Shown here: one piece after another, positions 44,104 through 55,100 of the stretch
Layout: each line of letters starts with the position of its first letter
How positions within the stretch are numbered: the stretch's first letter is position 1
Source: Rhizobium sp. ACO-34A
GTDB lineage: Bacteria; Pseudomonadota; Alphaproteobacteria; Rhizobiales; Rhizobiaceae
Direction: 5' to 3'
Length of the DNA stretch: 64,000 bases
Assembly (NCBI GenBank): GCA_002600635.1
Contig: CP021371.1
Location: 4,189,501-4,253,500 of the forward strand
Translations under genes and position numbers: made by a program
Notes under the pieces: model-generated
Seen by the model: the letters and a program-made list of their open reading frames with translations, nothing else
Database searches by the model: none
What the model was told of the DNA's origin: nothing

Positions 44104-45147
44104 TTAGTTGCAGGCGGCGACAGAACCCGCCTTGACGCCCTGGCAGGCTTCCGCCTTGCTGATCCAGCCAGCGTCGATCACGACATTGAGGTTGTCCTTG
44201 GTGATCGGAAGCGGAGCGAGGAAGACGGACTTCATCGCAACACCCTTCGGACCACCGTTGAAGCTCTGCACGCCGGGGACATCATCCATGGTCTTGCCGC
44301 CGGCAAGAAGCAGGGCAATTTCGGCGGCGTTCTTGCCGAGTTCGCGGCTGTCCTTCCAGACGGAAACGGTCTGGGTGCCGAGCGCGACGCGGTTCAGCGC
44401 GGCCTTGTCAGCGTCCTGACCGGAAACCGGCACGGAACCGGCGAGACCCTGGGCTTCCAGAGCCGCGATGGCGCCCCCGGCGGTGCCGTCGTTCGAAGCG
44501 ACGACAGCATCGACCTTGTTGTCAGCCGCGGTCAGGAACTGCTCCATGTTCTTCTGGGCGATTTCCGGCTTCCAGCCATCGGTATAGGCTTCGCCGACAT
44601 TCTTGATCTTGCCGGCGTCGATGGCTTCCTTCAGCACTTCTTGCTGACCTGCGAAGAGGAAGTCGGCGTTCGGGTCGGAAGACGAGCCCTTGATAAAGAC
44701 GTAATTGCCTTCCGGCTTGGCCTTGAACACTTCGCGCGCCTGCAGGCGGCCTACTTCCTTGTTGTCGAAGGTGATATAGAAGGCTTCGGGGTTTTCGATC
44801 AGGCGGTCATAGCCAACGACCGGAATACCCTCGGCAGCAGCCTTTTCGATGGCGGGACCGATCGCATCGGAATCCTGCGCCAGCACGATCAGAGCATTGG
44901 CGCCCTGGGAAATCAGCGATTCGACGTCGGTCAGCTGCTTTGCGGCCGAGGACTGCGCATCGGCGGAAATGTACTTCGCACCAGCGGCCTCAAGCGCCTT
45001 CTTGATCGCGGCTTCGTCGGTCTTCCAGCGTTCTTCCTGGAAATTCGACCAGGAAACGCCAACGACGACGTCCGCCGCCATGGCAACGGCGGAATGCATG
45101 GAAACGATGATGGCAGTTCCCGCCATCAGCTTGAAAATAGATTTCAT
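44104..45147 (-). CDS. xylF: D-xylose-type substrate-binding protein
   Basis: A 347-residue periplasmic protein with a Sec signal ending AVAMAA (residue 24). It resembles E. coli XylF closely in blocks such as [48 protein letters not shown] and [23 protein letters not shown] 45147 follows GGGAGGACATC. An operator-like palindrome lies about 84-104 bases upstream. Confidence 0.88.
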   Translation of the reverse strand: MKSIFKLMAGTAIIVSMHSAVAMAADVVVGVSWSNFQEERWKTDEAAIKKALEAAGAKYISADAQSSAAKQLTDVESLISQGANALIVLAQDSDAIGPAIEKAAAEGIPVVGYDRLIENPEAFYITFDNKEVGRLQAREVFKAKPEGNYVFIKGSSSDPNADFLFAGQQEVLKEAIDAGKIKNVGEAYTDGWKPEIAQKNMEQFLTAADNKVDAVVASNDGTAGGAIAALEAQGLAGSVPVSGQDADKAALNRVALGTQTVSVWKDSRELGKNAAEIALLLAGGKTMDDVPGVQSFNGGPKGVAMKSVFLAPLPITKDNLNVVIDAGWISKAEACQGVKAGSVAACN

Positions 45148-45230
45148 GATGTCCTCCCGATGTGGGCTGTCGGATGCAATTCCTCTGCTCCCGCCGGCTG
45201 CCACGATTATGCCGTCGAGCCTCCAATATT

Positions 45231-45251
45231 TTTCTCGACAGTCGAGAAAAT
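45231..45251. promoter_or_regulatory. ROK-repressor-type operator between xylF and the ROK gene
   Basis: Perfect 21-base palindrome: TTTTCTCGAC (45231-45240), central A, GTCGAGAAAA (45242-45251). It lies in the 303-base divergent gap that otherwise holds only a weak AAAAGC/GCTTTT repeat near 45340. The likely ligand is the ROK protein at 45451-46686, with xylose or a related sugar as inducer. Confidence 0.75.
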
Positions 45252-45450
45252 AGATGTCAGAGATTATCGGCACTGTCAACACGACAATTTCCGGTAAAAT
45301 CGGGCCATCATCTGCAATCCTGCGCAGGTGAAAAATCGACCGAAAAGCGGCTCAACGGCTTTTGCAGGTTGACAGACAAATGCCTTCGGTTGTTGTGGCG
45401 ATCACTCGCCACGCCACCGGCAGGTTGGTGTCGGGCAGGAATGGGGATCG

Positions 45451-46686
45451 ATGTTTCCGACGAAATCCAGCAGCACGGAAATCATCCGCCGGCAGAACAG
45501 TGCGCTGGTGCTCGCGGCGCTGAGGCGCGGAGGCAGGCTGGCCCACACCGAACTTTCCGCCGCGACCGACCTGTCATCCGCCACGGTTTCCGCCATCACG
45601 GCCGAACTCGAGCGCGCGGAAATCCTGGTGAAATCCGAGCACCAGCCGGTGGGCGGAAGAGGCCGCCCGCGCGTGCTGTTCGAACCACGACGCGATTGCG
45701 GCTATCTCATCGTCGTCAGCATTTCCTCAGATGCCTTCGAATACTCACTCGTGGATTATTCCGGCCGGCTGATCGACCGCTTTGCGGAACCCCGGATGCC
45801 ATCCGGTGGAGCCGCAGCCTTCTCCGCCGCCCTCAAGGCAGGGCTGGAAAGAACCGTGAGCCGCGCAACGCTCGACAGGGACGCAGTGCTGGCGATCTCC
45901 ATCAGCAGCAAGGGGCTGGTCGATGCCGAACAACCCCTCCTCCTCTGGTCGCCCGTGCTCGGCACCGAGCAGATCGACTTCCAGTCACTTCTGGAACGTG
46001 ATTGGAAAGCGCGGATACTGCTCGCCAACGAAACGCAACTGGTCGCAGGCGCGCTTGCGAGCCGCGTCGAGAGATCGGGTCAAACGGCCAGACGTTCGCT
46101 TGCCGCACTCTCGCTCGGCCACAGCATCGGGTTGGGGCTCTCCTCGCAATCGCCGGCTGGCGGCTATACGCTGGCATCCCCGAACTTCGGGCATATGCTG
46201 CATCAGGCGAACGGTGCGCTCTGTCGCTGCGGTGGACGCGGCTGTATCGAGGCCTATGCCGGCTTCTATGCCATTCTGCGGACCGCCTTCGAGGTGCCGA
46301 CGGACACGCTGCCGGCGAAATTCGTACCCCTGTCGGAGGTGGACAAGATTGCAGCCCTTGCCAACCGCGGCGACCGCGGCAGCGTCCATGCCTTCCGGCA
46401 GGCGGGGCTTGCACTCGGCAACGGACTGTCCCGGCTTCTCAGCCTCTACGAACACATGCCGATCACGATCACCGGCCCCGGTACGCGCTACTATGACCTG
46501 CTGCGGCAAGGCATAGAGGAAGGCCTGTCGCAATCCCATGCCGTCAGGCTCTCCGGCATGCCGGAAATTACGGTGATATCCGACGAAGGCAGCCTCGTAT
46601 TCGAGGGGCATCTCGATCAGGCGCTGGCATTGGTGGATCAGGACATCGTGCAGTTACGCCCCCATTCCAGCAACAATGTAGCCTGA
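45451..46686 (+). CDS. ROK family transcriptional repressor (XylR-like)
   Basis: A 411-residue protein: N-terminal winged helix (ELSAATDLSSATVSAITAELERAEIL, about 30-60) and a ROK sugar-kinase-like domain with the zinc motif GALCRCGGRGCIEAYAG (about 250-266). It is divergent from a xylose-type importer and very likely controls it. ATG 45451 gives the usual N-terminal length. Confidence 0.87.
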   Translation: MFPTKSSSTEIIRRQNSALVLAALRRGGRLAHTELSAATDLSSATVSAITAELERAEILVKSEHQPVGGRGRPRVLFEPRRDCGYLIVVSISSDAFEYSLVDYSGRLIDRFAEPRMPSGGAAAFSAALKAGLERTVSRATLDRDAVLAISISSKGLVDAEQPLLLWSPVLGTEQIDFQSLLERDWKARILLANETQLVAGALASRVERSGQTARRSLAALSLGHSIGLGLSSQSPAGGYTLASPNFGHMLHQANGALCRCGGRGCIEAYAGFYAILRTAFEVPTDTLPAKFVPLSEVDKIAALANRGDRGSVHAFRQAGLALGNGLSRLLSLYEHMPITITGPGTRYYDLLRQGIEEGLSQSHAVRLSGMPEITVISDEGSLVFEGHLDQALALVDQDIVQLRPHSSNNVA

Positions 46687-46891
46687 CGCGCCCATTCATC
46701 CGAAAAAGCAAATTTAACAAAAATTTTTTGCCCCTCGATAGGCCTTGAACCTGCTTGGAAATTGGCGCTCTGCGCCGTTATCAGCGCCCCCAAGCGAGGC
46801 ATGCCCGCCGCCTCGGCAAGAGCTGGTTAACGTTTATTTTCTATTGAAAAGGCATGTTCATTGTCCGCGTATAACGAGTGTACAGGTTGCC

Positions 46892-49636
46892 ATGAATCTC
46901 CCCCGATCCAACTTCTTGAATTCTGACAATAACATAGGGGAAGAAAAAGCCCGCGAGCCGGCTCCGGCGGTACTCCGCCGCCCTGAGGCCGCCGCCCAGG
47001 AAAAAGTTCCGACAGCGCCGTCGAGAGTAAACGGCCATCATACCGACGAACTCGCGGCCAGCGAGATCGAGGGCCGTTCCGAAATGCCGGTCTGGCAGAG
47101 CGCCTTTGCCATGGCGCCGAACGTACGGTTTACCCGTACGCCGGAAAATGCCCTCAGCCGCAAGGCAGCACCGGAGATTGCCGCGCCCGCGACGCTCACC
47201 CCGGAACCCGCACCCGTACCGGCTGAAAACCCCGTTCAGGCTGCCCCTCCACCCGTAACGGCACAGGCAGTGCCCGCACAGCCGGCCGCTCCTCGCCAGG
47301 AACGCCGCGCCGGGCTTTCCGTCATGCTGCCCCAGCCGCCGGACGCCACCGGCGCCCGTGCCCTTACCTACAAGCTGCGCCGCGAACTCGCCCGCCAGCG
47401 GGAAGAGGCCGCCTCCGCAGGCCTGCAGCAGGCCGCCGCTTCCGCGGTCGAGGCGCCGGTAGCAGCGCATACCCCGGAGATGTATCAGCCCGCTCCGGCT
47501 ATGACCGCTGCCGAACAGCAGCAGGCGAACGCCTCGACGCAACCGCAGGAACAAGGCGAAAGCGATGTGACGGCGGCCGTGCCTGCCCCCGCCGTGCCCG
47601 CTTATGCCGCCTATCTGTCGGACCATGTCTTCTGGGAAGCGATGAACCTCGACAGCGGCGCCGACGATATCGAACCGCTTCATGCCACGCCCGTCCTCAC
47701 TGCTCCACAGAGCCCGGCACCCACCAGAATGGCGCAACCGGTTCTTCCGACGGTCGCATCCGTGCGCAAGCCTCCTGTCGTGAAGGCAACCGTTGTAAGG
47801 GCCTCGATTCTTGCGCCACAGCCCGCTCCCATACTGTCACAGGTAGCTTTGCCGGCCTTCCAGGCGCCGGAGTGGTCAGTCATCGCGCTTTATCGCGAAG
47901 TCGGCCTGCGTGAACCAGGCCAGGACGTAACTCCCGCCGAGGTCGTCGACGAAATTGCGGAGGCCGCCGTTCTCCAGGAACCGGCAGCGGAAGCGCCCGC
48001 CGAAAACGTGATCGTTGAAGCCGTCCCCGTGCTGCAACCAAGCCAGCCGGTCTTCCGCCGGGTAGTGGCATTGGCCGAGGGTGAATACGAATATCCGCCG
48101 ATCGATCTCCTCCAGGAGCCGCAGTTCCAGGAAACGACGGCAATGACGCCCGAAGCGCTGGAACAGAGCGCCGGCCTTCTGGAAAGCGTGCTGGAAGATT
48201 TCGGCATCAAGGGCGAGATCATCGATGTTCGCCCCGGCCCCGTCGTCACGCTCTACGAATTCGAACCGGCTCCGGGCGTGAAGTCGTCCCGCGTCATCGG
48301 CCTCTCGGACGATATCGCCCGTTCCATGTCGGCCCTTTCGGCCCGCGTCGCAGTCGTGCCCGGTCGTAACGTCATCGGCATCGAACTGCCGAACCCGGTG
48401 CGCGAAACCGTCTACCTGCGCGAACTGATCGAGTCCCACGACTATACCGAAACCCGCTTCAAGCTTGCCATGGCGCTGGGCAAAACCATCGGCGGCGAGC
48501 CGGTGATCGCCGAACTCGCCAAGATGCCCCACCTGCTTGTCGCCGGTACCACCGGCTCGGGCAAGTCGGTGGCCATCAACACCATGATCCTGTCACTGCT
48601 TTATCGCCTGCGGCCGGAAGAATGCCGCCTGATCATGGTCGACCCGAAGATGCTGGAACTCTCCGTCTACGACGGCATCCCGCATCTGCTGACCCCCGTC
48701 GTGACCGATCCGAAAAAGGCCGTCATGGCCCTGAAATGGGCGGTTCGCGAGATGGAAGACCGCTATCGCAAGATGTCGCGGCTCGGTGTGCGCAACATCG
48801 ATGGCTACAATACCCGTGCAGCATCGGCGCGCGCCAAGGGAGAGACCATCCTTTGCAGCGTCCAGACCGGTTTCGACCGTTCGACGGGTGAGCCGATCTT
48901 CGAGCAGGAGGAAATGGATCTCGCGGCGATGCCGTATATCGTCGTCATCGTCGACGAGATGGCCGACCTGATGATGGTTGCCGGCAAGGAGATCGAAGGC
49001 GCGATCCAACGCCTTGCCCAGATGGCGCGTGCCGCCGGCATCCATCTCATCATGGCGACGCAGCGTCCCTCGGTCGATGTCATCACCGGCACGATCAAGG
49101 CCAACTTCCCGACCCGTATCTCCTTCCAGGTCACATCGAAGATCGACAGCCGCACCATTCTTGGCGAACAGGGTGCCGAACACCTGCTTGGCCAGGGCGA
49201 CATGCTGCACATGATGGGTGGCGGACGCATCGCCCGCGTTCACGGACCCTTCGTCTCCGACGAGGAAGTCGAAAAGGTCGTCGCTCATCTGAAGACGCAG
49301 GGTCGCCCCGAATATCTCGGCACCGTCACGGAAGATGCCGACGAGGTGGAAGAAGTGCCCGAGGACGGAGGCGCTGTCTTCGACAAGTCCGCAATGGGCG
49401 AAGAGGACACCAGCGACCTCTACGACAAGGCGGTCAAGGTGGTCCTTCGGGACAAGAAGTGCTCGACCTCCTATATCCAGCGGCGGCTTTCGATCGGCTA
49501 CAACAAGGCCGCCTCGCTGGTGGAGCGCATGGAACAGGAAGGGCTTGTCGGGCCGGCCAACCACGTCGGAAAACGCTCCATCATCATCGGCGGACGCGAT
49601 AGCGTCGAAGTGCCGGGCGCGGACACGGAATTCTGA
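46892..49636 (+). CDS. ftsK: FtsK/SpoIIIE DNA translocase without N-terminal membrane domain
   Basis: A 914-residue motor protein. Residues 1 to about 430 are a Pro/Ala/Glu-rich, low-complexity stretch with no membrane segment. The alpha/beta motor follows, with Walker A GTTGSGKS from residue 552 and Walker [15 protein letters not shown]-terminal winged-helix gamma domain ([20 protein letters not shown] onward), which reads KOPS-like sites, ends the protein. ATG 46892 was chosen over an upstream TTG (46745) whose added residues do not look coding. Rhizobia often carry both a membrane FtsK and a soluble paralogue; this seems to be the latter. Confidence 0.92.
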   Translation: MNLPRSNFLNSDNNIGEEKAREPAPAVLRRPEAAAQEKVPTAPSRVNGHHTDELAASEIEGRSEMPVWQSAFAMAPNVRFTRTPENALSRKAAPEIAAPATLTPEPAPVPAENPVQAAPPPVTAQAVPAQPAAPRQERRAGLSVMLPQPPDATGARALTYKLRRELARQREEAASAGLQQAAASAVEAPVAAHTPEMYQPAPAMTAAEQQQANASTQPQEQGESDVTAAVPAPAVPAYAAYLSDHVFWEAMNLDSGADDIEPLHATPVLTAPQSPAPTRMAQPVLPTVASVRKPPVVKATVVRASILAPQPAPILSQVALPAFQAPEWSVIALYREVGLREPGQDVTPAEVVDEIAEAAVLQEPAAEAPAENVIVEAVPVLQPSQPVFRRVVALAEGEYEYPPIDLLQEPQFQETTAMTPEALEQSAGLLESVLEDFGIKGEIIDVRPGPVVTLYEFEPAPGVKSSRVIGLSDDIARSMSALSARVAVVPGRNVIGIELPNPVRETVYLRELIESHDYTETRFKLAMALGKTIGGEPVIAELAKMPHLLVAGTTGSGKSVAINTMILSLLYRLRPEECRLIMVDPKMLELSVYDGIPHLLTPVVTDPKKAVMALKWAVREMEDRYRKMSRLGVRNIDGYNTRAASARAKGETILCSVQTGFDRSTGEPIFEQEEMDLAAMPYIVVIVDEMADLMMVAGKEIEGAIQRLAQMARAAGIHLIMATQRPSVDVITGTIKANFPTRISFQVTSKIDSRTILGEQGAEHLLGQGDMLHMMGGGRIARVHGPFVSDEEVEKVVAHLKTQGRPEYLGTVTEDADEVEEVPEDGGAVFDKSAMGEEDTSDLYDKAVKVVLRDKKCSTSYIQRRLSIGYNKAASLVERMEQEGLVGPANHVGKRSIIIGGRDSVEVPGADTEF

Positions 49637-49718
49637 GCGTCCAGTGAGAAAAGAGATCAAGAGCAAGACTATTTGCCGTTGATTTTCCTTCCTCCATATA
49701 GGGTTATCTCGAAAGCAT

Positions 49719-49746
49719 AGCCGGCGGAAACGCCGGCTTGTCTTTT
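49719..49746 (+). terminator. Rho-independent terminator after ftsK
   Basis: 8-bp stem AGCCGGCG/CGCCGGCT (49719-49726, 49731-49738) with a GAAA loop and TGTCTTTT tail, 83 bases after the ftsK stop and 51 bases before galE. Confidence 0.88.
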
Positions 49747-49797
49747 CCCGATACAGTCTCTAGAAAAGTGTGCACTGCAACGGGAGCCTTGTTACTG

Positions 49798-50784
49798 ATG
49801 ACGGAAACGCCTGTTCTGGTAGTCGGCGGCGCTGGCTACATTGGCTCGCACACTTGCCTGCAACTCTCGCAAAAAGGTTTCCTGCCGATCGTTTTCGACA
49901 ATCTGTCGAACGGACATTCGGAATTCGTCAAATGGGGTCCTCTCGAGAAGGGCGACATCCGTGACCGGACCCGCCTGAACGAGGTCCTGCAAAAATACAA
50001 GCCTGCTGCCATCATGCACTTCGCCGCGCTGATCGAGGTGGGCGAGAGCGTCAAGGACCCGCCGTCCTTCTACGAGAACAACGTGATCGGCTCCCTCACC
50101 CTGCTCTCGGCGGCTCAGGCTGCGGGCATCAAGGCCTTCGTGTTTTCCTCCACCTGTGCGACCTACGGCCTGCCGGAACAGGTTCCGATGGACGAGACCC
50201 ATCGCCAGCAGCCGATCAACCCTTATGGCCGCACCAAGTGGATCATCGAGCAGGCTCTCGCTGACTATGACAGCTATGTCGGCCTGCGCTCCGCCGTCCT
50301 GCGCTATTTCAATGCCGCAGGCGCCGATCCCGAGGGCCGTATCGGTGAATGGCATACGCCGGAAACCCATGCCATTCCGCTGGCGATCGAAGCAGCCCTC
50401 GGACGCCGGGCCGGCTTCAAGGTATTCGGCAGCGACTACGAGACACGCGACGGCACCTGCGTCCGTGACTACATCCATGTGCTCGACCTCGCCGATGCCC
50501 ATGTCCGCGCCCTGCAGTACCTGCTTGACGGCGGATCCTCTGTGGCGCTCAATCTCGGCACCGGCACCGGCACGACGGTGAAGGAACTGCTCCAGACGAT
50601 CGAGACCGTTTCCGGGCGCGATTTTCCGGTGGACTATGTCGATCGCCGGGAAGGAGATTCACCCGCTCTCGTCGCGAATAACGACAAGGCACGACAGGTT
50701 CTGGGCTGGGAACCCCAATCCTCGCTCGAGGATATCATCCGGACCGCCTGGCGCTGGCACTCCTCGTCCAACCTGCTCGGATAA
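49798..50784 (+). CDS. galE: UDP-glucose 4-epimerase
   Basis: A 328-residue short-chain dehydrogenase-type epimerase interconverting UDP-glucose and UDP-galactose. GGAGYIGSH binds NAD, SSTCATYG holds the catalytic serine/threonine, and YGRTK the catalytic Tyr and Lys. ATG 49798 was preferred; a TTG three codons upstream lies closer to GGGAG. It directly precedes the exopolysaccharide cluster and could feed it with UDP-galactose. Confidence 0.95.
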   Translation: MTETPVLVVGGAGYIGSHTCLQLSQKGFLPIVFDNLSNGHSEFVKWGPLEKGDIRDRTRLNEVLQKYKPAAIMHFAALIEVGESVKDPPSFYENNVIGSLTLLSAAQAAGIKAFVFSSTCATYGLPEQVPMDETHRQQPINPYGRTKWIIEQALADYDSYVGLRSAVLRYFNAAGADPEGRIGEWHTPETHAIPLAIEAALGRRAGFKVFGSDYETRDGTCVRDYIHVLDLADAHVRALQYLLDGGSSVALNLGTGTGTTVKELLQTIETVSGRDFPVDYVDRREGDSPALVANNDKARQVLGWEPQSSLEDIIRTAWRWHSSSNLLG

Positions 50785-50892
50785 CCCGTTCATCAGACAT
50801 CAAACCATTGTATTCAAAAGATTTTTCCCCACCCCTGGAAAGGGGAGCCGACTTGCCCGTAAAGGTTAATTGTGCGGTGCGGCAAAACGGGG

Positions 50893-50939
50893 TTGATGAT
50901 CTGCGATGGCTCGGACTATAGTATTACCCATGGGAATAC
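50893..50939 (+). promoter_or_regulatory. Candidate promoter and operator upstream of the exopolysaccharide cluster
   Basis: In the 444-base gap 50785-51228, TTGATG (50893-50898) and TATAGT (50917-50922) stand 18 bases apart. A near-palindrome GTATTACCCATGGGAATAC (50921-50939; GTATT.CCC / GGG.AATAC) overlaps the -10 and the expected start, a classic repressor site. A leader of about 300 bases would follow. Nothing else convincing is seen in the gap; short readable frames there lack ribosome sites and homology. Confidence 0.4.
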
Positions 50940-51228
50940 GCATTGGGACCGACGGCACCTGAAGCTGGCGCGGATCCGCACAAACAACGCCTGCCGTGTC
51001 GCAAGAGAAGCCGTACGAACCCGCCAAATAACCATAGCCGAAAATCAATCTGGGGCTGAAAGACTTGAACGGAAACACGTTGCAGCCAGCAACAATGCCC
51101 AAAACAAGACGCTTGCACCAGCTTGACATGAAAGTCTGCAGGCGTGTTCCTTCGCCGGTCATTTCCAGCGGCGAGCCGTTCGGGGACAACCACGAAAACA
51201 GAGTAACCGAGTTGCAGGAAGCTTGCCC

Positions 51229-52080
51229 ATGACCGACAGCGGAACTGTGCTCCCGATCACCCTGTTTTCGACCACGGACATGCAATCGGGGCGCGAGGAC
51301 GACATCACCCGCATGCTCGGTTCGGTCGAGGCCTTCAAGCAGCGTAATCCGGGCGTGGACGTTACTCTGTTCCTTTTGCTGCAGCGCTGCGAACCAGCAA
51401 CTGCGAAACGCTTCATCGCGAAAGGCCCCGCCTGGGCGCAGGTATCCGCCATCCCGGATCGCAGATCACTTTCGGCCGCGCGCAACATGCTGCTGACGGG
51501 AGAAGACGCCAGGCGCCGTCTCGTACTCGATGGCATCGTAGCCTTCCCCGATGACGACTGCTGGTACCCCGAAGATACACTCGACACCATCCACGAGGCC
51601 TTCTCGTCCGATCCCGCACTCGATTTCTGGTTCTGCCGCTATGGCATGGAGCCACGATCGGCGGCGTCTTTCACGGCCACCCAGCCGCGCCTCCAGACTG
51701 TCATCTCCTTCGCCTCCTCGAACACCATCTTCCTGCGCGGCGCGCTCGCAGGAAGGATCGGCGGCTTCGACGAACAACTCGGCGTGGGGACAGCCCTCTC
51801 GGGCGGCGAGGATACCGATTACGCGATGCGCGCTTTCCAGGGAGCCCGCAGGGCCGCCTATGTCGATGCGCGCTGCATCGGCCACCGTGACCCCAACAAG
51901 GCCCTGAAGGCGAAGTACTATCCCGGCTCTCTTCGGGCCATCGCCAAGAATGTGCGGACGCGCCCCTCGGAGCTACAGGCGCTGGGCCGCAAGCTCCTCG
52001 TCGGAAGCCTGCTCGCCGCCCGCAACCAAATGTCCTGGAAGGACTACTTCTCAGCCCTGACGCGCGCGTTCGCCGGATAA
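51229..52080 (+). CDS. Glycosyltransferase family 2-like protein
   Basis: A 283-residue cytosolic GT-A enzyme. [13 protein letters not shown] near residue 108 is the metal- and nucleotide-sugar-binding DxD region, and [25 protein letters not shown] is the typical acceptor-side motif with the ED pair. ATG 51229 follows GCAGGA. First gene of the polysaccharide cluster; it transfers an unknown sugar. Confidence 0.85.
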   Translation: MTDSGTVLPITLFSTTDMQSGREDDITRMLGSVEAFKQRNPGVDVTLFLLLQRCEPATAKRFIAKGPAWAQVSAIPDRRSLSAARNMLLTGEDARRRLVLDGIVAFPDDDCWYPEDTLDTIHEAFSSDPALDFWFCRYGMEPRSAASFTATQPRLQTVISFASSNTIFLRGALAGRIGGFDEQLGVGTALSGGEDTDYAMRAFQGARRAAYVDARCIGHRDPNKALKAKYYPGSLRAIAKNVRTRPSELQALGRKLLVGSLLAARNQMSWKDYFSALTRAFAG

Positions 52081-52117
52081 TTCCGGCACGCCAGCTCACC
52101 AAGCGATAAGGTCATCC

Positions 52118-52564
52118 ATGCTTCGTTCGTTGAACCAATTCATCAAGCTCCAGCGCTTCGTTGTCGGCTGCAAGCGGCTTTACCTGACCAAGGTGTGGGG
52201 CATGGACATCCACCCGACCGTCGTTATGTCGCTAAGCGCCCGGCTGGACAAGACGCATCCTCGGGGCATTCACATCGGCGAGCTCACATATATCGCCTTC
52301 GACGCCGCTATTCTCGCCCATGACATGACCCGCGCCATCAAGACGGACACACGGATCGGCAAGAACTGCTTCATCGGCGCTCGCAGCATCATTCTCCCCG
52401 GCGTGACCATCGGCGACAGCTGCGTCATCGGCTCCGGCAGCGTCGTAACAAAGGATGTCCCGCCAAACAGCGCCGTTGCCGGCAACCCGGCACAAATCAT
52501 ACGCAGCGGCATCGAAACCCTGAAGTTCGGGCGTCTGAAAGACCGGGTGAACGAGGATGACTGA
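52118..52564 (+). CDS. Left-handed beta-helix acyltransferase (WcaF-like)
   Basis: A 148-residue hexapeptide-repeat protein; [34 protein letters not shown] forms the beta-helix coils, and AHD near residue 67 is a candidate catalytic histidine site. It probably adds acetyl or a similar group to a sugar of the repeat unit. Confidence 0.85.
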   Translation: MLRSLNQFIKLQRFVVGCKRLYLTKVWGMDIHPTVVMSLSARLDKTHPRGIHIGELTYIAFDAAILAHDMTRAIKTDTRIGKNCFIGARSIILPGVTIGDSCVIGSGSVVTKDVPPNSAVAGNPAQIIRSGIETLKFGRLKDRVNEDD

Positions 52565-52597
52565 GATCCGTATTGCCTTCAAATCCGAAGAGGCCCG

Positions 52598-53524
52598 ATG
52601 AAAGTATCCGTTATCATTCCCTGCCATAACGGCGAGGACTTCGTGGCGAAAGCCATCCATTCCGTGTTGCAGCAGACTCACACGGATATGGAATGCATTG
52701 TCATCGACGATGCATCCAGGGACCGATCCCGAGAGATCATTCTTGCTCTGAGCGAGAAGGATCAGAGAGTCGTTCCGATCCTGTTCGACCGGAATGCGGG
52801 GCCTTCGGCCGCCCGCAACAAGGCCATCGAAATCGCGACCGGCGAGTGGATCACCCTTCTCGACGCCGACGATCTTTACAAGGAGGACAGACTTGAGGTT
52901 CTCCTTGATCTGGCCCGCAAGACCGACGCGGACGCCGTCGTCGACAACCAGAGTGTTCGGAACTTCGGCGAAGACCGTCATGTATTCGATGCCTTCGGCT
53001 TTCTGAAGGGAAGCAATCCGATCCCGATCACCCAGGAACTGTTTTTCCGCGAAACCGTTCCCGTCGCCTTCATGAACTCCGGCTATCTGAAGCCGATGTT
53101 TCGTCGTGACTATCTGATCCGCAACAAGCTTCGCTATCAGGAAGACTGCCGGGTTGGAGAAGACTTTCTGCTCTATTCCGATTTTGTCACGCTTAACCCC
53201 AAATTCTACGGCACGAGCTATGCCGGCTACATCTATTTCCGGCGCCCCAATTCCCTGACACGGTCCGGGAACTCCCTCCAGAATCTGGCCGCCATGTCCG
53301 ATGAGTTGATCGCCAGACTTGGCGCCCGGCTCACGCCAGGCTCTGTAAAGGCCCTGGAAACCCGCAAGAAGGTCATCATCAAGCATGCGCGGTGGAAAGA
53401 CTTCAGGCAGGCCCTTGCAGCGAAAGATCTCAAAAAAGCAACCCTCCTGCTTCTTGGCGATCCCACGCTGGTTTTTATGGTGAAGAACTTCGTCCGCCGC
53501 AGGCTGCAGGAACGTGGGCTTTAA
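52598..53524 (+). CDS. Family 2 glycosyltransferase
   Basis: A 308-residue GT2 enzyme with the N-terminal signature VSVIIPCHNGEDFVAKAI, nucleotide-binding DDASRDRS and DxD motif LLDADDLY (about residue 90). GAGGCCCG precedes ATG 52598. Sugar unknown. Confidence 0.9.
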   Translation: MKVSVIIPCHNGEDFVAKAIHSVLQQTHTDMECIVIDDASRDRSREIILALSEKDQRVVPILFDRNAGPSAARNKAIEIATGEWITLLDADDLYKEDRLEVLLDLARKTDADAVVDNQSVRNFGEDRHVFDAFGFLKGSNPIPITQELFFRETVPVAFMNSGYLKPMFRRDYLIRNKLRYQEDCRVGEDFLLYSDFVTLNPKFYGTSYAGYIYFRRPNSLTRSGNSLQNLAAMSDELIARLGARLTPGSVKALETRKKVIIKHARWKDFRQALAAKDLKKATLLLLGDPTLVFMVKNFVRRRLQERGL

Positions 53525-53567
53525 GCCCGGTCAAGAAATTCGATTGGTATCAATTGTCGAGTAAGCG

Positions 53568-55055
53568 ATGAGCAATGTTGCCGACCGCCTGATGAAGGGC
53601 AGCCTCCTGATCAGCCTTTCACGAGCCATCGTGAACGGGCTGTCCAGCCTGAGCACGATCATTCTTGCCTGGTACCTGCTGCCCTCCGATTTCGGTATCG
53701 TTGCGCTTGCGACCACAATGCTGGCCATTGTGACGACCGTGACGGACCTGTCGCTCAGTCAGGCTTTGATACGTCACGAAAATCCGCAGGAATCCCATTT
53801 CAGCGCCGCCTGGACGCTCGGTGCGACCCGGGGTCTCCTGCTGTGCCTTGTCTTTGCGGGCATCGCATACCCGTCATCGGTCATCTACAACGATCCGCGG
53901 CTTTTCGACGTCATGCTGGCGCTAAGTCTTAGCTTGCTGATCAACGGCTTTGCCAATCCGAAGCGTTTCATGCTGCAGCGTGATCTGATCTTCTGGCAGG
54001 AGTTTGTCCTCAACGTCGTGCAGAAGATTGCCGGCTTTGTCGCAACTGTCGTCATCGCAGTCGTCTACCAGAGCTATTGGGCACTTGTAGTAGGCACACT
54101 GGTGATGCAGGCGACCAACGTCGTTACGTCCTATATGGTTCTGCCCTTTCGCCCGAGAGTAACCTTCCAACACATGCGGGAGTTCGTTTCCTTCTCGGTT
54201 TGGCTGACCGCAGGTCAGATCGTAAACACGCTGAACTGGCGTTTCGACTATCTTCTCACCGGGAAATATCTGGACAGTTCCGCGCTCGGCTACTACTCGC
54301 TCGGCAGCACGCTGGCGATGATGCCGACCAGAGAGACCACCGCCCCCCTGACCGCCACGATCTATCCGGGCTTCTCGAATGTCCGCAACGACCCTCAGCG
54401 CCTGGCCAATGCGTACCAGCGTGCGCAGGCCATGCTAGCCGCTATCGCACTTCCGGCCGGCATAGGCTTTGCAGTCGTTGGTGATCCATTGGTTCGGGTG
54501 GCCCTCGGGGAGCGATGGATGGCAATCGTCCCGATCATTCAGGCCCTCGCCTCGGTGTACGCGTTGCAGACACTCGGATCACTTGTCCAGCCGCTCGGCA
54601 TGGCGCTCGGCAAGACACGTACGCTTTTCATCCGAGATATGCAGATGCTCATCATCCGCGTTCCGATCATTACCGCGGGATTGCTGCTTTACGGACTGCC
54701 GGGCCTTGTCATCTGCCGCGTTTTCACTGGCTTGCTGGGTGCGGTGGTCAATATGTTCATCGTGAAGAAATTTATCGGGGTATCGGTCCTTGTCCAACTC
54801 GCGGCCAATTTCCGTGCGCTCTTCAGCTCCGCGCTGATGGCGGCAGGCGTATATACCGCGCTCGATATGTGGGGGCCAGTGGATGGCCTCTATGAACGGA
54901 TCATCCAGCTTACCGCTCTTATCGCTCTTGGTGGCGTGATTTATTGCGGCTCGACATTTCTCCTGTGGATTCTGGCGAAGCGCCCCACAGGACCGGAAAC
55001 GGAAATACAGAAACTGGTCGTCAAGATTCTAACGAAACTCCGCCGCCGGGGTTGA
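53568..55055 (+). CDS. Polysaccharide repeat-unit flippase (Wzx/ExoT-like)
   Basis: A 495-residue membrane protein with about 14 helices, of the polysaccharide transport/MATE-like superfamily, with SGSL-like GSLLISLSRAIVNGLSSLSTIILAWYL at the start. It would move the lipid-linked repeat unit across the inner membrane for the Wzy-like polymerase at 57926. Confidence 0.88.
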   Translation: MSNVADRLMKGSLLISLSRAIVNGLSSLSTIILAWYLLPSDFGIVALATTMLAIVTTVTDLSLSQALIRHENPQESHFSAAWTLGATRGLLLCLVFAGIAYPSSVIYNDPRLFDVMLALSLSLLINGFANPKRFMLQRDLIFWQEFVLNVVQKIAGFVATVVIAVVYQSYWALVVGTLVMQATNVVTSYMVLPFRPRVTFQHMREFVSFSVWLTAGQIVNTLNWRFDYLLTGKYLDSSALGYYSLGSTLAMMPTRETTAPLTATIYPGFSNVRNDPQRLANAYQRAQAMLAAIALPAGIGFAVVGDPLVRVALGERWMAIVPIIQALASVYALQTLGSLVQPLGMALGKTRTLFIRDMQMLIIRVPIITAGLLLYGLPGLVICRVFTGLLGAVVNMFIVKKFIGVSVLVQLAANFRALFSSALMAAGVYTALDMWGPVDGLYERIIQLTALIALGGVIYCGSTFLLWILAKRPTGPETEIQKLVVKILTKLRRRG

Positions 55056-55100
55056 ACCGGCAAAGTTTTCCTGTGCCAAAATTCAGAAGATGGAGAGATT

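Noticed and set aside
50872..51126. Small open frame in the galE-glycosyltransferase gap
   Set aside because: No ribosome site or homology, and it covers the candidate promoter and operator.
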